Source: a virus | Length of the DNA stretch: 21,245 nucleotides | Direction: 5' to 3' (one strand) | Virus record (IMG/VR): IMGVR_UViG_3300025418_001603 | Location: 1-21,245 of that record | Shown here: positions 7,328 through 14,536 of the stretch, piece after piece | Layout of the letters: each line of letters begins with the position of its first letter | How positions within the stretch are numbered: the first letter of the stretch is position 1 | The notes under the pieces: generated by a model | Seen by the model: only the letters and a program-made list of their open reading frames with translations | The model's database searches: none | Told to the model about the DNA's origin: nothing | Position numbers and translations under genes: made by a program

Positions 7328-7709
7328 AATTTCACATTGGGCAGAAATTGATAATAATAACATTGTAACTCGTGTTCTTGTTGGTAATAATAATGATTCA
7401 GCAGGCGATGAAGGTTATAAGTGGTTGATTGACAACCTTGGAGGAACTTGGGTAAAGACCTCATATAATACAATTGGTGGTAAGCATACTTTGGGCGGGA
7501 CCCCGCTAAGAGGTAACTATGCAGGAATCGGTTATACATATGATAAAGATCTTGATGCATTTTATGCACCACAACCATTTCCTTCTTGGATTTTAAATAA
7601 GACTACATTTACTTGGGAAGCTCCCGTCGCATATCCAACAGACGGAAAGTTTTATACTTGGAATGAAGAGAATAAAGCTTGGGATGAGGTAGCAATAGAT
7701 GGCAAGTAA
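7320..7709 (+). CDS. Small Trp-rich phage protein, copy 3, with doubtful start
   Basis: This 129-residue copy reads MIKISHWAEIDNNNIVTRVL, then TSYNTIGGKHTLGG, NYAGIGYTYDKDLDAF, and the Trp/Pro repeat (FPSWILNKTTFTWEAP, then YTWNEENKAW). Alignment with the other copies places the family start (MAHYA, MGHYA) at ISHWA. An ATT codon at 7329 therefore stands where Met is expected. The ATG at 7320 directly abuts the AGGAG at 7315-7319, which is too close for normal initiation, while the ATT lies nine bases from it. Either ATT is used as a rare start, or ATG 7320 is reached by coupling to the overlapping HNH gene. The HNH insertion may have remodelled this 5' end. Coordinates give the ATG start. Confidence 0.82.
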   Translation: MIKISHWAEIDNNNIVTRVLVGNNNDSAGDEGYKWLIDNLGGTWVKTSYNTIGGKHTLGGTPLRGNYAGIGYTYDKDLDAFYAPQPFPSWILNKTTFTWEAPVAYPTDGKFYTWNEENKAWDEVAIDGK

Positions 7710-7866
7710 GCCAAATACAACAATTCCACAACCTTTTAAATCTTGGACTTTTGATGAAAATCTAGGATATTGGGTTGCACCAAAAGCAATTCCAGATGTA
7801 ACTCAACCTTATACATGGAATGATAAGACGGGAGAGTGGGATCTCATAGAATTTCCCGCCGAATAA
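7699..7866 (+). CDS. Half-copy of the Trp-rich protein (C-terminal module only, 55 aa)
   Basis: This ATG lies inside the end of copy 3 (11-base overlap). The 55-residue product contains only the Trp/Pro module: IPQPFKSWTFDENLGYWVAP, then PYTWNDKTGEWDLIEF. It aligns with PQPFPSWILNKTTFTWEAP and YTWNEENKAWDEV of copy 3 and lacks the MAHYA and NYAGIGYTYD parts. It looks like a partial tandem duplication that has kept an open frame and a start. An alternative is that the Trp/Pro module works as a unit by itself. No Shine-Dalgarno is obvious, so translation may depend on coupling. Confidence 0.65.
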   Translation: MASKPNTTIPQPFKSWTFDENLGYWVAPKAIPDVTQPYTWNDKTGEWDLIEFPAE

Positions 7867-7870
7867 TTAG

Positions 7871-8338
7871 ATGACAGCAGCCAGAACATTAGCTAGTTTG
7901 CTTAACGGAACTGCAACATTTACGGGAGAGGTAATTGTACCTACTCCCGTAAACTCACAAGATGCAGCCACAAAAGCATATGTAGATAATTCTTCTGGCT
8001 CTAATATTGGTTTGCTTGATGATTTGAGTACAAAGTTTGACGGGATTGAAAGTCGCTTTGCTCCAACATCAGGTGGTTATTCAGTTAATATAACAAATCC
8101 TTTTAGGCTTTTAATCACTGTTAATGGTATACTACAATCAGTATATACGCCAGATTATGTTTGGCAGTCTCCACTACCAAGGACGGGACTTCAAGTAGAC
8201 TCCAGTGGATATATAAGCTTTGCAGAAGTACCTCCAGCAGGATCTTCTTTCAACGGAAGAATAATGTTGGGGCCAACAACAAATACATCAAATACAAATT
8301 ATCCGTTTAAGGCAGCGGACATTTTACTAGGAGCGTAA
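7871..8338 (+). CDS. Fibre or baseplate-associated virion protein
   Basis: This 155-residue protein opens with ATFTGEVIVPTPVNSQDAAT followed by KAYVDN (about residues 15-40), a motif very common in phage tail fibres where a repeated shaft meets a coiled linker. The remainder (LLDDLSTKFDGIESRFAP, NPFRLLITVNGILQ, then a final AADILLGA) is a beta-rich segment also seen in aquatic phage structural proteins. A virion role is likely, the exact place unknown. It starts four bases after the half-copy stop with no clear Shine-Dalgarno. Its end carries AGGAG (8329-8333), which serves the next gene. A strong hairpin lies in its first 30 codons. Confidence 0.75.
   Translation: MTAARTLASLLNGTATFTGEVIVPTPVNSQDAATKAYVDNSSGSNIGLLDDLSTKFDGIESRFAPTSGGYSVNITNPFRLLITVNGILQSVYTPDYVWQSPLPRTGLQVDSSGYISFAEVPPAGSSFNGRIMLGPTTNTSNTNYPFKAADILLGA
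7919..7953 (+). other. Strong intragenic hairpin
   Basis: The left arm TTTACGGGAGAGGTA (7919-7933) pairs with TACCT (7938-7942) and CTCCCGTAAA (7944-7953). This forms 15 perfect base pairs with one bulged A (7943) and a four-base loop, ATTG. It lies about 50 bases inside the gene at 7871 and encodes part of TFTGEVIVPTPVN. No T-tract follows, so it is not a standard terminator. It could act as an RNase processing site, a pause, or a brake on translation. It may instead reflect codon choice alone. Confidence 0.6.
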
Positions 8339-8341
8339 TAA

Positions 8342-11300
8342 ATGGCAAGAAAAATCATGCTGGATACCCAGTACACATTCACACCATCAACAGGTGTAGT
8401 AGTTTTATCACAGAGATATGTACCACAAGAGCGTTTGCTACTTATTACAAACGTCACAAAGAATAAAGTCATTTATAACTTCTCCGACCCTTCCCTAGGA
8501 GCAACTTCATATGTAACATCAATGAACGGTGCCGCTGGAACAACAACAATTACTCTTGCCTATAATACTTCTACAATGTCTTCAACTGATAAGCTTCAGG
8601 TAACAATTGATGAATATTCAGAAGCAATTCACCCAGATGAAACATCAACTGACCCAGTTGGAAAGATGCGTGTATCCACGCCATCCAACCTTATTGATAC
8701 AGACTTTGAATATGGTACACAGGTTTCTAAGTGGGAAAACCTAACCATGATTAATAACCGTCCACTCGCATATCAGACAGTTCCAAACGTTGCAAACTTG
8801 CAGTCAATGTACCTAGGAACTGGTACACGTAACGTAGTTGTAAATTTTAACGCAACACACTATCTTGCAGCAGCAGCAGCAATTACAGTTCAAGATACAT
8901 ATCTTTCAGTTGCAAACGGTAACTATGTAATTGACTCAACTTCAACTAATACAGGTACTTCAACATCTCCAGTTTGTGCACCAATTACAGGTTCAATTAC
9001 TGCAATTTCAAGCACAGGAACTGCAATTACTTATTCAACATCATCAACGACGGGACTTGTAGTAGGTCAAACCGTAACAATTACAGGTGCATCATCTGCA
9101 GGATATAACCTAACAAACGCAGTTATTACATCAATTGTTTCAAATACCAGCTTTACTGTTGCTTCAACAGCTACTGGATCAACATCAACTGCATCATTCT
9201 CAGCATCTGCTTGGATTTCATATACAGCACGTTCAGCAAACTCTACAACAATTACACAGCTTTTGGATGCTAACAAAACAGCAATTTACTCTGCTAACTT
9301 TTATTCAGGTGTAGCAATTGGTACAGCTCCAACAATTACATATTCAGGAAGTGCTGTAACTGTAACAACTTCAATCAACCATGGTCTTGCGATTGGTAAT
9401 GAAGTTGCAATTACTGGTGTTACAACAAATGGTACAAATGCTCCAAACGGTTCATTTGTAGTTGCAACCGTTACATCACCTACATCATTTGTAGTATATG
9501 TACCTAATACTCCTACTGGAACACTTACATCTACCTCTGCAAACGTATATGTTCGCCCACAAGGACAATTCCTACACCGCCCATTTGACGGTGGAGTTAT
9601 TTTTTCAACAAATGGTTCATCTAACTTTGAACAATCAGTTCGTCAAACTCGTCGTTATTTCCGTTACCAATCAGGTAAGGGATTGCAAATGTCAACAGGT
9701 ACAATTATCAAGCCTAATTTGCTTGTAGATCAAATCACTTCATCTGGAACGCTTGTAACTGTTCAAACAAAAGAACAACATAATTTGCAGGTAGGTGCAA
9801 CCGTAACAATTTATGGTGCAAATGAAACTGCATATAATGGAACATTTACTGTTGCAAACGTGACTGGATATAATACATTTACATATACAGCAAATACAGT
9901 ACCTTCAGCATCACCAGCATCTGGAACATATTTTGTTCAAGTAGTTGGATGGTATGGTGCAAAGAACCGTATGGGAATTTTTGATCAACAAAACGGAATG
10001 TTTTTTGAGTTTGATGGACAAACTCTATGGGCAGTTCGCCGTAACTCCGTATTCCAAATTGGTGGAAAAGTTTCTGCTACAAATGGATCAAATACAGTTA
10101 CTCAAACAAACTCATCATTCCCTACAACATTTTCTAAGCAGTTAACTCCAGGAGATTATATCGTTCTTCGTGGAGCTTCATATCGTGTAACAGATATTCT
10201 TTCTGATACAACTCTTCAAATTTCCCCTGCATATCGTGGAACAACTGATAACTATATTGTTGCGTCTAAGACAATTGAAACTCGTATTCCACAATCTCAG
10301 TTTAATCTTGATAAGCTTGATGGAACTGGTCCTTCAGGATTCAATATTGATCTATCAAGAATGCAAATGTGGTTTATTGACTATGCTTGGTACGGTGCAG
10401 GTGTAGTTCGCTGGGGTGTTCGTGGTACTGATGGTAAAATTATTTACTGCCATTCATTACCAAATAACAACACTAATTCAGAAGCTTTCTTGCGTTCTGG
10501 TAACTTGGCAGGACGTTATGAAACTTCAACAATTCCAATGTCTACAGTATTAACAGCATCAGCTGCTGCATCAGATACTACAATTAACGTAGCATCAACA
10601 ACGGGATTTCCATCATCAGGAACACTGTTGATTCGCAATCAGTCAGCTTACGAATATGTAAACTATACGGGTACAACATCAACAACATTTACTGGACTTA
10701 CTCGTGGACAAGCAGGTAACTCATCACTTGCTCTGACAATTTCAGCTGGTTCTAACCAAGCTTCAGTATCATCTGCAGCGGGACTTCAAGTAGGACAAAG
10801 AGTTATTGCTCCGTTATCATTCCCAGATAACACATTTATTGCAGCAATTAATGGTACAGTTCTTACACTTTCACAAGGTGCATTAACTTCTAATCCAACA
10901 GTAATTGTTCCACCAATGGGTGCATCTTCTGGACAATCATTTACTTATAGTGCAACTAACCCAGTTGCAATAGAGTTTGCATATCCAACATTTGCTCCGA
11001 CTATCTCACACTGGGGTACTGCAGCAATTATGGATGGCGGATTTACCGCTGATAAGTCCCTCTTGTTTACATACGGACAGCAGACTCCAGTATCAATTCC
11101 AACAGCTTCTATTGTATTCTCAGGTTCTGCAAGCGGATCTGCAGCATCAAATACAATTACTTTGTCTGGAACTGGTACACAAACAACGGCAAATATTCTT
11201 ACAGGAATGTCAGTTTCAGGAACTAATATTGCAGCGGGAACATATGTAACTTCTGTTGTTAACTCAACAAACTTTACAATTACTCCAAACCCAACAGGTA

Positions 11301-12142
11301 CAATTACCAGCGGTTCTTTAACCTTAACTGGAAATAATACAAGAGCTTTGATGTCAATCCGTCTATCTCCTGCAGTAGATAATGGTATCGGAGCGGGATT
11401 TGGTCAAAGAGATCTTCTAAACCGTGCCCAGTTGATTCTTTCAACACTTGATGTATCTCTTTTGAATACTAACACGGGTAACATTCTTGTAAGAGGATAT
11501 ATCAATGCATCACCATTTGGTGGTTCTCAAACAATTTATGGAGCTGCAACAGGTGTTCCAATTTACCTATCAACAGCTTCTGGCTCAGGAACAGTTCAAA
11601 CTTATACAACTACAACCCCTCATGGATTAAATATTGGAGACCAAGTTGTTGTATCTGGTGTAACTTCTTCAATTGGATATAATGGAACTTATACGATTAC
11701 ATCTGTTCCATCATCAACAACATTTGCAGTGGCAGGTACTTATTCCACAGCATATAGCACAACAGGCTCTCCATCACTTCTTGCATATAAGCAATGGACA
11801 AATGCTGTAGGTAACGTTTATGGCTCACTTACATCTTCCCTTGCACAAATTGCAGACTTTGCTCCAAATGCCACAAATGGTGGTTCGGCAGGTGCTTATG
11901 GGGTAACTGGCGGTGAAGTAACTGGTGGTTTCTTTGCTAACCAGACTACAGAGCTTGATCTTTCTAACCTCCGTGACCTTGGTAACTCAATCCTTGGTGG
12001 TGGAGGACTTGGAACTCCAGCATATGCAGGACAAAATGGATATCCTGACGGGCCAGATGTACTTACAATTGTTGTAACAAATCTTGCATCTACTCCAGCA
12101 CAGGTTATCGGAAGACTTGCTTGGACTGAAGCTCAGGCTTAA
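8342..12142 (+). CDS. Large virion structural protein with inserted beta-modules
   Basis: This 1266-residue protein has a conserved scaffold that I recognise from large structural proteins of aquatic phages. Landmarks are FDGGVIFSTN and RQTRRYFRYQSGKG (about residues 418-445), RIPQSQFNLDKLDGTGPSGF (about 655), MQMWFIDYAWYGAGVVRWG (about 678), and the end PDGPDVLTIVVTN ... RLAWTEAQA. Into this scaffold are set similar beta-modules of about 60-70 residues with the pattern H-G-L-x-I/V-G-xx-V-x-I-x-G ... NGTFTV. They lie near residues 216-291, 331-400, 465-532 and 1077-1146, with looser relatives near 800-853 and 925-1000. They may decorate the virion surface. AGGAG at 8329-8333 stands eight bases before the ATG. 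The exact virion location (baseplate, fibre or wedge) cannot be read from the sequence. Confidence 0.85.
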   Translation: MARKIMLDTQYTFTPSTGVVVLSQRYVPQERLLLITNVTKNKVIYNFSDPSLGATSYVTSMNGAAGTTTITLAYNTSTMSSTDKLQVTIDEYSEAIHPDETSTDPVGKMRVSTPSNLIDTDFEYGTQVSKWENLTMINNRPLAYQTVPNVANLQSMYLGTGTRNVVVNFNATHYLAAAAAITVQDTYLSVANGNYVIDSTSTNTGTSTSPVCAPITGSITAISSTGTAITYSTSSTTGLVVGQTVTITGASSAGYNLTNAVITSIVSNTSFTVASTATGSTSTASFSASAWISYTARSANSTTITQLLDANKTAIYSANFYSGVAIGTAPTITYSGSAVTVTTSINHGLAIGNEVAITGVTTNGTNAPNGSFVVATVTSPTSFVVYVPNTPTGTLTSTSANVYVRPQGQFLHRPFDGGVIFSTNGSSNFEQSVRQTRRYFRYQSGKGLQMSTGTIIKPNLLVDQITSSGTLVTVQTKEQHNLQVGATVTIYGANETAYNGTFTVANVTGYNTFTYTANTVPSASPASGTYFVQVVGWYGAKNRMGIFDQQNGMFFEFDGQTLWAVRRNSVFQIGGKVSATNGSNTVTQTNSSFPTTFSKQLTPGDYIVLRGASYRVTDILSDTTLQISPAYRGTTDNYIVASKTIETRIPQSQFNLDKLDGTGPSGFNIDLSRMQMWFIDYAWYGAGVVRWGVRGTDGKIIYCHSLPNNNTNSEAFLRSGNLAGRYETSTIPMSTVLTASAAASDTTINVASTTGFPSSGTLLIRNQSAYEYVNYTGTTSTTFTGLTRGQAGNSSLALTISAGSNQASVSSAAGLQVGQRVIAPLSFPDNTFIAAINGTVLTLSQGALTSNPTVIVPPMGASSGQSFTYSATNPVAIEFAYPTFAPTISHWGTAAIMDGGFTADKSLLFTYGQQTPVSIPTASIVFSGSASGSAASNTITLSGTGTQTTANILTGMSVSGTNIAAGTYVTSVVNSTNFTITPNPTGTITSGSLTLTGNNTRALMSIRLSPAVDNGIGAGFGQRDLLNRAQLILSTLDVSLLNTNTGNILVRGYINASPFGGSQTIYGAATGVPIYLSTASGSGTVQTYTTTTPHGLNIGDQVVVSGVTSSIGYNGTYTITSVPSSTTFAVAGTYSTAYSTTGSPSLLAYKQWTNAVGNVYGSLTSSLAQIADFAPNATNGGSAGAYGVTGGEVTGGFFANQTTELDLSNLRDLGNSILGGGGLGTPAYAGQNGYPDGPDVLTIVVTNLASTPAQVIGRLAWTEAQA

Positions 12143-12163
12143 AGAGAGGGCGGTGGCAATAAT

Positions 12164-14449
12164 ATGCCTTTAGATAAACCAAAAAACGTAGCCAACGACT
12201 CTCTAAAAACTCCGTATGTTACGGTTAATAATAATATAACCCCACTGGGAACAAGCACATTTACTCAGTTATCTGGAACTCAGACAAATCGCCCAACATC
12301 TCCAGCAATTGGAACATTTTATTATGATACTACAACTGGACAAACAGAAGTTTATACGGCAAATGGTTGGGTAAATCCAGCAACTGCCCCAAATGCCCCT
12401 ACAAACGTTACTGCAGCAAATCAGGCTATTGCATATGGCGGAACACCAGCAGCATATGTTTATTTTACTCCAGCAACTACGGGAAATCCTGCAACTACAT
12501 ATACTGTAAATTCTAATACAGGTGGTTTTACTGCTACAGGAACTTCAAGCCCTATTTCAATTACAGGACTTTCTGCAGGAACTTCTTATACATTTACAGT
12601 TACAGCAACAAATGCTTATGGTTCTGCAGTATCTTCTGCTAGTGGCTCTTTAACAGCAGCAACTGTTCCGCAAACTCCTACTATAGGAACAGCAACTGTT
12701 TCTGCAAATAGTGCTTCGGTAACATTTACCCCAGGTAATAATGGTGGTGCTTCAGCTACAACATATACCGTTTATGCTTCGGGAGGGTATGGTATATTCG
12801 CTACTGGTACATCATCTCCAATAACAGTTTCTGGTTTGACTGCGGGACAATCTTATACATTTACTGTAACAGCAAGTAACTCTGCAGGAACTTCCAGTGC
12901 TTCATCACCTTCAAATTCAATAACAGCATTACAGCCTTTTACTGTTGACTACTTACTTGTTGGTGGCGGTGGAGGCGGCGGAACAACAGATTCTTCTCGT
13001 CCATTTGCAAACCCAGCCTCTTGGTCAGGTGGGGGCGGAGCTGGAGGATATGTTAGTGGTTCAGCAAACCTAAATAATTTGTCAGTTTATGCTATTACTA
13101 TTGGCAACGGCTCCTCACCTGGTGGATCAGGAGGAAATTCTACATTTAACGGACTAACCGCACTCGGAGGAGGTTACGGAGGAAACTCTAATTCCTCAGT
13201 TGTTCAAAACGGTGTAGCTGGTGGTTCAGGCGGCGGTGGTGGTGGAGACGTCCCTGGTCTAGTTTATCCAAATTCTGGAATAGGTGGAGCTTCTACGCAA
13301 TCATCTACTTATGGTTATGGCTATGGAAATGCTGGAGGAAATGGTTACGATCCATCACCAGAACGTCCTGGTGGTGGCGGTGGTGCAGGAGCAGCAGGAG
13401 CAGCAGGACCTGTTTCATCTGGAGGAAATGGATTACAATGGCTTGATGGAAATTACTACGCAGGCGGTGGTGGAGGAAATGCTGGAACAGCAGCTACTAC
13501 TACAAATACAGGTGGCCTTGGCGGTGGCGGAAATGGATCAACATTAGCATACTTATCTGGTTCTAACGCCACAAATGCTACAGCTAATACAGGCGGCGGC
13601 GGAGCTGGTGGTACTTCTGGAGGCTCTGGCATATGTATTATTAGATATCCAGGATCATCATCAAAAGCTACTGGAGGAGCCATCACCACAAACGGCGGAT
13701 ATGTATATCATACCTTTACTGGAAATGGAAGCTTTATTCCTAATGGAGCAAACCCACTAGCAAGTGTTACTTCGGCAACACTTACAAATTGGTATGATTT
13801 TTCTAATTCTAGTTTTATGACCCTTAATGGCTCTAATATTTCAACTGTTATAGATTTGAGCGGAAACAATAGAAACTTAACTGCTGTTGGAACCGTCCCT
13901 CTAGCCTCAAATCAAATAAACAGCTTAAGCGTTGCCAGCATAAACTCGGGTAGCTACTTGTCTATTGCTAATCCAATAACATATACTAGTACTAACATAC
14001 ACTGGTTTGTTGTTGTACAGCCTAAGTCCTCAGCACCTAGCCACGATAATGGTTTAATTGGTGGTACAGGAGACCCAGGAATCCTTGCATACACTCTTCC
14101 AGGTTCTTCAGGAAATGGTTTTACTCAGAGCTTGCTAAACACAAGTCGTTATTGGTTTGCTACTCCAGGCTCATTTGGTGGATATTCAACAAGTCGTGCA
14201 TATCAAATTAACGCCTCGTATGTTCTTTCTTCTGGTGCTTATGTGTATCGCCAGTCTAGAACTGCAGACGGCTCAGGTACACAAGCTTTAGGTTCTGGAT
14301 ATTCCAGCCCAACAAATGCTATTGGTTATCAAGAAAGTGGTTATCCTGGAGTATCGTATATTGGTGAAGTTATTATGTTTAATGGCCCACTTAACTCAAC
14401 AGATTTAGCAACCGTTGAAAACTATTTATACTCTAAATGGGGAGTATAA
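12164..14449 (+). CDS. Tail adhesin: two FN3, glycine-rich domain, lectin-like C-terminus
   Basis: This 761-residue protein is a second full-length modular adhesin. Residues 1-72 include a short anchor and the fibre motif GTFYYDTTTGQTEVYTANGW. FN3-like domains follow at about 75-165 and 168-256, both with SYTFTVTA. A polyglycine domain runs from about 260 to the closing GGSGICIIRYPG near residue 490. An HTF module (GGYVYHTFTGNGSFIP) leads into a C-terminal domain of about 225 residues. That domain has the pattern W-Y-D-F ... VIDLSGNNRNLT ... YIGEVIMFNGPLNSTDL ... YLYSKWGV, typical of concanavalin A/LamG-like lectin folds. The other glycine-rich genes here lack this lectin-like end, so it may recognise a different glycan. 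Shine-Dalgarno is weak (CGGTGG seven bases before the ATG). Confidence 0.88.
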   Translation: MPLDKPKNVANDSLKTPYVTVNNNITPLGTSTFTQLSGTQTNRPTSPAIGTFYYDTTTGQTEVYTANGWVNPATAPNAPTNVTAANQAIAYGGTPAAYVYFTPATTGNPATTYTVNSNTGGFTATGTSSPISITGLSAGTSYTFTVTATNAYGSAVSSASGSLTAATVPQTPTIGTATVSANSASVTFTPGNNGGASATTYTVYASGGYGIFATGTSSPITVSGLTAGQSYTFTVTASNSAGTSSASSPSNSITALQPFTVDYLLVGGGGGGGTTDSSRPFANPASWSGGGGAGGYVSGSANLNNLSVYAITIGNGSSPGGSGGNSTFNGLTALGGGYGGNSNSSVVQNGVAGGSGGGGGGDVPGLVYPNSGIGGASTQSSTYGYGYGNAGGNGYDPSPERPGGGGGAGAAGAAGPVSSGGNGLQWLDGNYYAGGGGGNAGTAATTTNTGGLGGGGNGSTLAYLSGSNATNATANTGGGGAGGTSGGSGICIIRYPGSSSKATGGAITTNGGYVYHTFTGNGSFIPNGANPLASVTSATLTNWYDFSNSSFMTLNGSNISTVIDLSGNNRNLTAVGTVPLASNQINSLSVASINSGSYLSIANPITYTSTNIHWFVVVQPKSSAPSHDNGLIGGTGDPGILAYTLPGSSGNGFTQSLLNTSRYWFATPGSFGGYSTSRAYQINASYVLSSGAYVYRQSRTADGSGTQALGSGYSSPTNAIGYQESGYPGVSYIGEVIMFNGPLNSTDLATVENYLYSKWGV

Positions 14450-14521
14450 AATATATAATAAATATGAAAAATTACACTCAAAGTTTTATCAGTATAATCT
14501 TTAAAAATTATTTAATTAAAG

Positions 14522-14536
14522 TATAATAGTATTATG
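14522..14536 (+). promoter_or_regulatory. Probable leaderless promoter for the 863-residue gene
   Basis: A perfect TATAAT at 14522-14527 ends six bases before the ATG at 14534, so the expected first transcribed base is the A of the start codon. No Shine-Dalgarno precedes the gene. This is the layout of leaderless actinobacterial transcripts. Another TATAAT is at 14493-14498. The 84-base gap holds nothing else convincing. Confidence 0.55.

Noticed and set aside
14499-14521. CTTTAA ... TTAAAG inverted repeat as a terminator
   Set aside because: The stem is six mostly A/T pairs with no G+C core or following T-tract.
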